From the NCBI GenBank assembly GCA_946631535.1, contig CAMPAF010000185.1, forward strand, positions 1 to 6,174: a DNA stretch of 6,174 bases, written 5' to 3'. How positions within the stretch are numbered: the first letter of the stretch is position 1; each line of letters starts with the position of its first letter. Both the position numbers and the translations under genes were made by a program. The notes under the pieces are model-generated. The model worked only from the letters and a program-made list of their open reading frames with translations, made no database searches and was not told the DNA's origin. Below are positions 1 through 4,988 of the stretch, in pieces. The stretch is from an uncultured Verrucomicrobiota bacterium (GTDB lineage Bacteria > Verrucomicrobiota > Kiritimatiellia > RFP12 > UBA1067).

Positions 1-279
1 CGCGCGAGCGAGATCGGGGCGGACGCCCTCCTGAAGGCAACGAAGGTTGACGGCATCTACACTGCCGACCCGATGAAGGACCCGAAGGCGAAGCGGTACG
101 GGTCGCTCAAGTACGAGACGGCGCTCGCGAAGCGCCTGAAGGTGATGGATGCGGCGGCGTTCGCGCTGTGCATGGAGAACAACATCCCGATAGTGGTGTT
201 CGACTTCTTCGACGGCAACGCCCTGGCTCGCGTCGTCAAGGGCGAGGCGGTTGGTACCTTGGTGAGCGAGAATGGTTAA
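1..279 (+). CDS. pyrH: UMP kinase (uridylate kinase), C-terminal part; 5' end outside window
   Basis: This is the C-terminal 92 residues of bacterial UMP kinase, the cytoplasmic amino-acid-kinase-fold enzyme that phosphorylates UMP to UDP with ATP in pyrimidine nucleotide synthesis. The frame is open from base 1 to a TAA at 277-279. The diagnostic stretch is LLKATKVDGIYTADPMKDP, the nucleotide-binding segment of PyrH, followed by the conserved LKVMDAAAFALC and the IPIVVFDFF strand. The ending, VVKGEAVGTLV, matches the usual PyrH C-terminus. Bacterial PyrH is about 240 residues, so roughly 150 N-terminal residues lie upstream. The internal ATG at 73 falls inside the conserved nucleotide-binding region and is not a real start. 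The gene sits 27 nt before frr, an order conserved across many bacteria (often rpsB-tsf-pyrH-frr). No frameshift or missing motif is visible in the part present. Confidence 0.97.
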   Translation, partial: RASEIGADALLKATKVDGIYTADPMKDPKAKRYGSLKYETALAKRLKVMDAAAFALCMENNIPIVVFDFFDGNALARVVKGEAVGTLVSENG

Positions 280-306
280 AAGGTTATTTGAGAAAGGTAA
301 TTAGAA

Positions 307-870
307 ATGGAAACGGTTAGTGAAGTTCTGGCAGACGCGACAGCGAAGATCGCCAAGTCGTTCGACGCGCTGAAGGCGCAGTTCGCGGGTCTCCGCACGG
401 GCAAGGCCAGTCCGGCGATGGTGGATCAGATCAAGGTGGACTACTACGGGTGCCCGACGCCGATCAAGAACCTCGGCACGATCTCCACCCCGGAGCCCAG
501 GCAGATCAAGATCACGCCGTTCGATCCTACGGTGCTGGCTGAAATGAACAAGGCGATTCTCGCGGCGAACATCGGCGTCACGCCGCAGACCGACGGCAAG
601 GTGCTGCGCATCACCGTGCCCGAGCTCAACGAGGAGCGCCGCAAGGAGATCGTGAAGGTAGCCAAGCGCCAGGCTGAGGACCAGAAGGTGGCGATGCGCA
701 ACGTGCGCCGCGACGCGAACGAGACGCTCAAGAAGCTCGAGAAGGACAAGAAGATTTCCGAGGACGACCTCAAGGCCGGCCTCGACAAGGTGCAGAAGGC
801 CACTGACGACGGCATCGCGAAGATCGACGCCGAACTGAAGGCCAAGGAAGCCGAGGTAATGTCGGTCTAG
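307..870 (+). CDS. frr: Ribosome recycling factor
   Basis: This is a complete 187-residue ribosome recycling factor, the usual family length (about 185). RRF acts with EF-G in the cytoplasm to split the post-termination 70S ribosome. The family motifs appear in order: LRTGKASPAMVD at residues 29-40, at the first helix and hinge; the beta-rich domain II at roughly 31-105, with GTISTPEPRQIKI and the PFD turn; then LNEERRKEIVK at 107-117 and MRNVRRDANE at 130-139, in the long helices of domain I that contact 23S rRNA. The C-terminal helix is Lys/Glu/Asp-rich, as expected. The ATG at 307 is preceded by a purine-rich AGAAAGG at 291-297 with 9 nt spacing, which supports this start. Its position just after pyrH agrees with the call. 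No anomaly is seen. Confidence 0.98.
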   Translation: METVSEVLADATAKIAKSFDALKAQFAGLRTGKASPAMVDQIKVDYYGCPTPIKNLGTISTPEPRQIKITPFDPTVLAEMNKAILAANIGVTPQTDGKVLRITVPELNEERRKEIVKVAKRQAEDQKVAMRNVRRDANETLKKLEKDKKISEDDLKAGLDKVQKATDDGIAKIDAELKAKEAEVMSV

Positions 871-893
871 TGGTTAGTGTTTAGAGTTGAGAG

Positions 894-900
894 AGAGGAG
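894..900 (+). promoter_or_regulatory. Ribosome binding site for the 334-residue protein
   Basis: AGAGGAG lies 8 nt before the ATG at 909. It is a strong Shine-Dalgarno match and fixes this start. It sits in a 38-nt spacer after frr that is rich in T, A and G and very poor in C. No promoter hexamers or terminator hairpin are evident there, so read-through from frr is likely. Confidence 0.75.
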
Positions 901-908
901 TTCTGGCG

Positions 909-1913
909 ATGAGCGATGAACCTGAGATGACACCGATTACGCCCGAAGAGAGTGGCGACATGCCGCCTAAGGTGGCGCCGTTCAACGCGGTCACCACTGC
1001 GGGGAAAGCGTCGCCGGAGACGCCTGCCGCCGCGCATTCCTCTGGCGTATCGACAATCAAGCTGAAGCCCGTGATCCGCAAGCCGATGATCCACAAGCCG
1101 ACCATCGGCGGCACGCTGAAGCCTGTGACCCCTGCCGCCCCTGCGCCAGCGGACGCTGCGGCAGCTCCTGCGGCCCCGTCCAAGAAGGCGACGCAGAGCC
1201 TTGCGGCGGTTTCCGACCAGATGCCGGCACAGGCCGTCCTGCGCAAGACCGGCATCATCGCCGAGGGCATAATCACGCCCGCTCAGCAGCAGGCCGCAAA
1301 GTCCAAGACCTCGCGCATCTCGCTTGAGTCCGCCATTGGCGTTGCGCCGGCAAAGGAAAGCCCCGCGCCGCTGAAGACGATTCGCCTGCGTCGCCCGACG
1401 GACCTGAAGCATCCTGCGCCGTCGCCGCTAAAGCCGGTGGGCACGCCGGAGGCGGCTCCAGCGTCAATCACCAGCGCCGAGACGGTGGTCAAGGAAGATG
1501 CTCCGGTAGCCGCCACAATGGCGCCCGTGGGGGAGTCCGATACCGCCTCCACGACGCAGAAGAAGACGCTGAAGCTGCATCGTCCCAGTGGACTTGGGGT
1601 CAAGCGCCCGACCCTCGGCATCAAGAAGCCTGGAGAATCGGCCGGACCGGCGGCAGCGCCGTTGGACGGCGACGTGCCGGACATGCCTGCGGACATGGGC
1701 GACGTTCCTGAGCTGAAGCCTCTGGCACCGATGGACTTCTCGGTCGCGTCTGCATCCGACATGTCGGCGGGCGTTCCGGGATGGGTCGCCGCGCTTTCGC
1801 TCGTGACGACGATCGCGGCGTTGCTGGTCCTGGGTGCCGTCGTCTACTTCCTCTACCAGGAAGGTGTCGGACCTGTCGCCGGCGCGAACGAGATGCCGTT
1901 CATCCAGATGTAG
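909..1913 (+). CDS. Unrecognised Ala/Pro/Lys-rich repeat-motif protein with a C-terminal membrane anchor
   Basis: I do not recognise this 334-residue protein. Residues 1-20 are acidic. Residues 20-290 are rich in Ala, Pro, Lys, Thr and Ser, have little predicted fold, and carry a recurring short basic motif: TIKLKP at 49-54, TIRLRRP at 157-163 and TLKLHRP at 220-226. Each motif sits among further basic-Pro pairs (IRKP, IHKP, LKHP, VKRP, IKKP). Residues 253-275 turn acidic (DGDVPDMPADMGDVPELK). Residues 292-317 form one strongly hydrophobic helix, WVAALSLVTTIAALLVLGA and onward, followed by an 18-residue tail. There is no N-terminal signal peptide, so a tail-anchored topology with a long cytoplasmic region is the simplest reading; the opposite orientation cannot be excluded. 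The RBS at 894-900 supports the start. It lies 38 nt after frr and 11 nt before an ABC permease gene, suggesting co-transcription. A role as scaffold, membrane-tethered adaptor or transporter partner is speculation. Confidence 0.85.
   Translation: MSDEPEMTPITPEESGDMPPKVAPFNAVTTAGKASPETPAAAHSSGVSTIKLKPVIRKPMIHKPTIGGTLKPVTPAAPAPADAAAAPAAPSKKATQSLAAVSDQMPAQAVLRKTGIIAEGIITPAQQQAAKSKTSRISLESAIGVAPAKESPAPLKTIRLRRPTDLKHPAPSPLKPVGTPEAAPASITSAETVVKEDAPVAATMAPVGESDTASTTQKKTLKLHRPSGLGVKRPTLGIKKPGESAGPAAAPLDGDVPDMPADMGDVPELKPLAPMDFSVASASDMSAGVPGWVAALSLVTTIAALLVLGAVVYFLYQEGVGPVAGANEMPFIQM
1053..1631 (+). repeat. Imperfect peptide-motif repeats T-[IL]-[KR]-L-x-[RP] within the 334-residue protein
   Basis: Three degenerate copies of a basic beta-like motif lie in the disordered region: TIKLKP (codons at 1053-1070), TIRLRRP (1377-1397) and TLKLHRP (1566-1586). 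Each is followed within 5 to 20 residues by basic-Pro pairs such as HKP, LKHP or VKRP, and then by a Gly- or Pro-containing linker. A weaker fourth resemblance, SRISLE, is near residue 135. The copies differ in codon choice, so they are kept as peptide motifs rather than as recent DNA duplications. Spacing is irregular (about 108 and 63 residues). Confidence 0.6.
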
Positions 1914-1924
1914 GCCGACGCGCC

Positions 1925-2833
1925 ATGCGTCGATTCCGGTCACTCGTACGCTCGGCCACGCTGGAGGCATTGGCGGAGCCGTTGTCGGCGGTTCTCTTCC
2001 TGGTCGCGCTCATTGCCGTTCCTCTGTTGCCGGCTTTCCATTGCCACCAGTTCGGAGAGGCAGGGCGCCTGCCAAGGGAATGCGGCTTCTCCGCGCTTCT
2101 CGTCTTCGGGATCGTGTTCGCGACCGCATCTGCCGTGCGAGTGATCGGAGGAGAACTATCCTCCGGGACGGCGGCTGCGGCGCTGGCGCGCGACGTGTCG
2201 CGCCCGTTGTTCTTCTGCGCGAAGGTGATCGGGGTGCTGGTGGCATTCGCCTTGTTCTCGGTAGCGGTAGGCTTGTCCACCGTCGCGTCGGTGGCGACTG
2301 CGGAGATGGGCGAGGTCCAGGAACGGTTGGGGTACGCGCACGTCTGGTTGCCCGGACTCGTCTCAATGGTCGTGCTGACTCTTGCCGGATTCGCGCTGGC
2401 CGCCGTCCTTAACAGGTTCTTCCGCATGCGCTTCTGCGTTACGGCATGCCTTTCCGTGTCGGGTGCGCAGGCGATCGCCTTGGCGTTGGTGGCCGCAGGG
2501 TCAAAGGTGCCGATGCAGTGGTCGCTTCTCCCTGCCCTGGCGGCTCTGGCCGCGGGATGCGGCGTGTTCGTGGTTCTTGCGGGCGCGCTGGCCGTTCGCC
2601 TGCCGCCTGCCGCAGTGACTACTGGGATCGCGCTTGCCGCGCTGTCGTCGTTCGTATGGCCGGCGAGGGCGATCCTGCCAGACATCCAGATGTTCTGGCT
2701 GGTGGATTCTTTTTCCTACGGCGGCGCTCCTGCGGCAGGGCAGCTCGCCTCGGCGTTTGCGGCCGGTGCGCTCCTTTCGGCGTTCTGGCTGGCCGTCGGA
2801 TCAATCCTGCTTGAGCGAAGGGAGATTCCGTGA
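1925..2833 (+). CDS. ABC-2 type exporter permease (permease 1)
   Basis: This is a 302-residue integral membrane protein. Hydrophobic segments fall at about residues 18-36, 55-73, 97-121, 143-165, 170-191, 201-225, 228-247 and 275-295; six to eight of these are probably true helices. Residues 77-102 read GGELSSGTAAAALARDVSRP and continue to the Lys of FFCAK. This is the E-x-x-x-GT ... R-x-x-SR-P ... K cytoplasmic coupling-helix pattern of ABC-2 permeases. The C-terminus, ILLERREIP, is also typical (short basic end after the last helix). The loop after the first helix has FHCHQFG and a Cys at 53. The ATG at 1925 is the only sensible start: earlier in-frame codons lie inside the preceding gene. 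It has no visible Shine-Dalgarno and begins 11 nt after the previous stop, so translation may be coupled. Its stop overlaps the ATPase start by four bases. Substrate unknown. Confidence 0.87.
   Translation: MRRFRSLVRSATLEALAEPLSAVLFLVALIAVPLLPAFHCHQFGEAGRLPRECGFSALLVFGIVFATASAVRVIGGELSSGTAAAALARDVSRPLFFCAKVIGVLVAFALFSVAVGLSTVASVATAEMGEVQERLGYAHVWLPGLVSMVVLTLAGFALAAVLNRFFRMRFCVTACLSVSGAQAIALALVAAGSKVPMQWSLLPALAALAAGCGVFVVLAGALAVRLPPAAVTTGIALAALSSFVWPARAILPDIQMFWLVDSFSYGGAPAAGQLASAFAAGALLSAFWLAVGSILLERREIP
2818..2824 (+). promoter_or_regulatory. Ribosome binding site supporting the GTG start of the ABC ATPase
   Basis: AAGGGAG lies 5 nt before the GTG at 2830, inside the 3' end of the permease 1 gene. 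It supports use of GTG, with the start overlapping the permease stop as GTGA. Confidence 0.65.
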
Positions 2834-3681
2834 GCAACGTTCCGGCAATCGAGATAAAGGGACTCAGGAAGACGTTCCGAGACTTCTGGTTGCGTCCTGT
2901 GGCCGAGGCCGTGCGCGGCATCGACCTGACGGTCGAGAAGGGCGACGTGTTTGGCCTTCTCGGTCCGAACGGATCAGGCAAGTCCACCACCATCAAGCTC
3001 CTGCTGGGCCTTCTCGCGCCGTCGGCCGGCACTGTCCGGCTGTTTGGCATGCCGCCGCGCACGCGAGCCGCACGGTCGAGATTGGGATACTTGCCGGAGC
3101 TTTCGTACCTGCATCCGTTCCTTACGGCGCGCGAGACGCTACTCTACTACGCGGGACTTTCCGGGATGAGCGGCAAGGCGGCGAAGGCGAGGTGCGCAGA
3201 GCTGCTGGAGCAGGTGGGGCTCTCGGCCGTGGCGAACCGGGCGGTCGGCGGCTTTTCGAAGGGCATGGCGCGCCGCGTGGCGCTGGCGGCCGCGCTCGTG
3301 GCGAAGCCGGAGCTGCTCGTCCTCGACGAGCCGACATCCGGCCTGGACCCCATCGGGACGCGCGACGTGAAGGACCTGATACGCTCGCTCGCGCGGGACG
3401 GCGTCACCATCCTCATGACATCTCACCTTCTTGGCGACACTGAGGACGTCTGCACCAAGATCGCCATCCTCTCCAAAGGTCAGGTGGCCGCTTTCGGGCG
3501 GACGGACGAGCTGCTGACCAGGAAGCAGGACGCACGTTTCACCATCGCCGGACTCGACGAGGAGCAGGCGAAGGCGTTTGCCGCCGAGGCGTCTGCCAGG
3601 TTTGGCAGGGAAGTGCAGTTCGACCATCCTCGCGTGCCGCTCGAGGAATTCTTCGCAGAGACTGTCGGGGAGGGGCGGTGA
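2830..3681 (+). CDS. ABC transporter ATP-binding protein (ABC-2 exporter class)
   Basis: This is a 283-residue cytoplasmic ATPase that would power the two flanking permeases. Its motifs, in order, are: Walker A GPNGSGKST at residues 45-53; Q-loop region LGYLPELSYLHPFLT at 85-99, with Glu90 where Gln is usual; signature GGFSKGM at 140-146, in place of LSGGQ; Walker B LLVLDEP at 162-168, with Asp166 and catalytic Glu167; D-loop SGLDP at 170-174; and H-loop His199 in LMTSHLL. The FSKGM signature and YLPE Q-loop are known variants in exporter ATPases of the NatA/DrrA/CcmA type, so the protein should be active. Residues 230-283 form a short C-terminal extension ending LEEFFAETVGEGR. From memory, the opening TFRDFWLRP and the PIGTRDVKDLI stretch resemble PVC-phylum homologues. 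The GTG start follows AAGGGAG. The gene overlaps both neighbours by four bases, indicating translational coupling and a stoichiometric complex. Confidence 0.95.
   Translation: MSNVPAIEIKGLRKTFRDFWLRPVAEAVRGIDLTVEKGDVFGLLGPNGSGKSTTIKLLLGLLAPSAGTVRLFGMPPRTRAARSRLGYLPELSYLHPFLTARETLLYYAGLSGMSGKAAKARCAELLEQVGLSAVANRAVGGFSKGMARRVALAAALVAKPELLVLDEPTSGLDPIGTRDVKDLIRSLARDGVTILMTSHLLGDTEDVCTKIAILSKGQVAAFGRTDELLTRKQDARFTIAGLDEEQAKAFAAEASARFGREVQFDHPRVPLEEFFAETVGEGR
3669..3673 (+). promoter_or_regulatory. Ribosome binding site supporting the GTG start of permease 2
   Basis: GGAGG lies 4 nt before the GTG at 3678, within the 3' end of the ATPase gene. The spacing is a little short, but it supports the overlapping GTGA start rather than a later one. 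Confidence 0.5.
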
Positions 3682-4922
3682 GGGAGTCCTTTCGCCTGAC
3701 GCTGCGCGCGCTCGTGCGCGGCCACGTGCTGACGCTGCTGCTGGCGTCCGTGGCGCTCATACACGCGCTTTTCCCCGCGATCGTGCGCGGCGACAGCACG
3801 CCTGCCGGTTGGCGCGAGATGTTCATACGCGCCGTCCCCGGCTCGGTGGTGGCGGTTCTCGTGGTGGCCGTGCTGGCATGCGCATGCGGATTTTTTTCGC
3901 GCGAGCGCGAGACTTGCCGGCTGGCGCAGACTGTCATACGTCCCGCATCTGCCTTCTCCATTGCCGTAGGGCGCTGGATGGCGCTTTGCGCGGCGGCGGC
4001 GGCGGCGCTCGGGCTGAACGCGGTGCTGACGCTCGTGCGCTTCCCTGACGCGCCAAGCTGCCGCCACCATCTTGCGCCGGTGCTTCCGCCTCCTGTCGAG
4101 GTCGCGCGTCAGATGATGGAGGAGTACCTGAAGGATCCGTCCACGCCCGAGGCCGTGAAGAAGGCTCCGCGCCACAGGGTGCTTGAGCTTCTTACGAACA
4201 AGGAGAGCGACAGGTACGACGCGATAAAGCCGGGGGAGAGCCAAGCGTGGACATTCGATACCGGCGGGGCTTGCAGCGGCCTTGTCGTGCGCGCCTGCTT
4301 CTCGTCGGCGTTCTCCCTGCGCATGTCCACCAGGGGGAAGTTGGCGCTGGGGGACCTGTCCGCGACCGTCTCCAACAACACGCAGGCGGTAGTGGAGTTC
4401 CCGCTGGTGGGCGTGCAGTCCGCCGCGTCGGCCACCAACGGCCTTGTGTTCACCAACACCGGGACCTCGCCCGTGATGCTGCGGCCGCGTCGCGACATCG
4501 AGCTGCTGCTGCCCGCAGATCCGTTTGTGGCGAACCTTGCGCGCGCCACGCTCCAGTCATTCGCCACGATCGCGCTCCTGGCGGCGTTCGGGATATTCCT
4601 GTCTGCGGCGTTGTCGCGTCCCGTGGCCGTGTTCACCGCGCTTGTCCTTCTTGCCGTGGCGCTCATGGTTCCAAGTACGGTCGAACAGTTCCCTGACGAG
4701 CTGGAGATATCGTTTGCCAACCGGATAGGGCTCTGGCTGTCGCGCGGCGTGAGCTTCGCGACCGCATCGTTCGTGGCGCCGTCTCCTGTGTCCGACCTTG
4801 CGTCCGGACGATGCATCGAGTGGTCTGCGCTCGCGCGGACCGTGCTTGAGGACCTTGTCGCCTGGCCGACGGCGCTCCTCGCGCTTGCCGCCGTGCTGGT
4901 CCGCCGTCATCCCTTGGCATGA
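3678..4922 (+). CDS. ABC exporter permease with large extracytoplasmic domain (permease 2)
   Basis: This 414-residue membrane protein is unlike permease 1 in length and layout. Hydrophobic helices fall at about residues 17-35, 55-73, 93-121, 292-312, 315-333 and 393-409. After the second helix, residues 73-100 (FSRERETCRLAQTVIRPASA and onward to GRW) repeat the E-x-x-x...RP-x-S/A coupling pattern of ABC-2 permeases. Residues 122-286 form a soluble insert between helices 3 and 4. Its first half is helical and charged. Its second half looks beta-rich, starting at PGESQAWTFDTGG (185-197) and running through SATVSNNTQAVVEFPLVGV to RRDIELLLP. Odd helix parity and the cytoplasmic coupling loop place the insert on the outer (periplasmic) side; this is inference. 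The GTG start overlaps the ATPase stop. Bases 3891-3897 are a T7 run in an otherwise GC-rich gene, and six GCG codons repeat at 3990-4007. Cargo unknown; a role in lipid, polysaccharide or protein export or in membrane-protein maturation cannot be distinguished. Confidence 0.85.
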   Translation: MRESFRLTLRALVRGHVLTLLLASVALIHALFPAIVRGDSTPAGWREMFIRAVPGSVVAVLVVAVLACACGFFSRERETCRLAQTVIRPASAFSIAVGRWMALCAAAAAALGLNAVLTLVRFPDAPSCRHHLAPVLPPPVEVARQMMEEYLKDPSTPEAVKKAPRHRVLELLTNKESDRYDAIKPGESQAWTFDTGGACSGLVVRACFSSAFSLRMSTRGKLALGDLSATVSNNTQAVVEFPLVGVQSAASATNGLVFTNTGTSPVMLRPRRDIELLLPADPFVANLARATLQSFATIALLAAFGIFLSAALSRPVAVFTALVLLAVALMVPSTVEQFPDELEISFANRIGLWLSRGVSFATASFVAPSPVSDLASGRCIEWSALARTVLEDLVAWPTALLALAAVLVRRHPLA

Positions 4923-4937
4923 AGTTGTCGGGTGCAC

Positions 4938-4966
4938 TTGCGCCGCGTTTCTGTTTGTAGTATCAT
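4938..4966 (+). promoter_or_regulatory. Candidate sigma70-type promoter for the trpB-like gene
   Basis: A good -10 hexamer, TATCAT (4961-4966, five of six matches to TATAAT), lies 17 nt downstream of a weak -35, TTGCGC (4938-4943, three of six). This is the only AT-enriched promoter-like stretch in the 66-nt gap, and it places transcription start near 4973, just before the ribosome binding site. The implied leader is about 16 nt, too short for an attenuator. The -10 is convincing; the -35 is not. Confidence 0.45.
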
Positions 4967-4974
4967 ATCGGCCC

Positions 4975-4980
4975 AAGGAG
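4975..4980 (+). promoter_or_regulatory. Ribosome binding site of the trpB-like gene
   Basis: AAGGAG ends 8 nt before the ATG at 4989. It is a near-consensus Shine-Dalgarno with good spacing, and it fixes the start of the last gene. Confidence 0.85.
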
Positions 4981-4988
4981 TACAAGAG

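Noticed and set aside
1781..1924. N-terminal extension of permease 1 to the ATG at 1781
   Set aside because: The extra 48 residues are Arg/Cys/Gly-rich and not membrane-like, and they lie wholly over the 3' end of the preceding gene and its membrane helix codons. ATG 1925 gives a normal permease N-terminus.
1900..2685. Antisense 261-codon frame over permease 1
   Set aside because: Its Ala/Thr/Arg-rich composition, absence of motifs and complete overlap with a gene that has clear membrane helices and ABC-2 motifs mark it as a shadow.
3090..3247. Possible inactivation of the ABC ATPase because the Q-loop Gln is Glu and LSGGQ is FSKGM
   Set aside because: Both are established variants in exporter-type ATPases, and the Walker A, Walker B glutamate and H-loop histidine are intact.
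3990..4007. Six GCG codons in a row as an expandable trinucleotide repeat
   Set aside because: It encodes a poly-Ala stretch inside a membrane helix, common in GC-rich genes, and length change would stay in frame. Nothing suggests regulation.
4931..4956. Hairpin GGTGC-ACTT-GCGCC followed by a T-rich stretch as a terminator for the exporter operon
   Set aside because: The stem is only five pairs with one G-T wobble, and the tail is interrupted (GCGTTTCTGTTT). It is too weak to call, although it is the best candidate in the gap.
4919..4960. Thirteen-codon ORF whose ATG overlaps the permease 2 stop (ATGA), as a possible leader peptide for the trpB-like gene
   Set aside because: It contains no Trp codons, has no strong ribosome binding site, and precedes the likely transcription start of the trpB-like gene. 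The ATGA overlap is probably chance.
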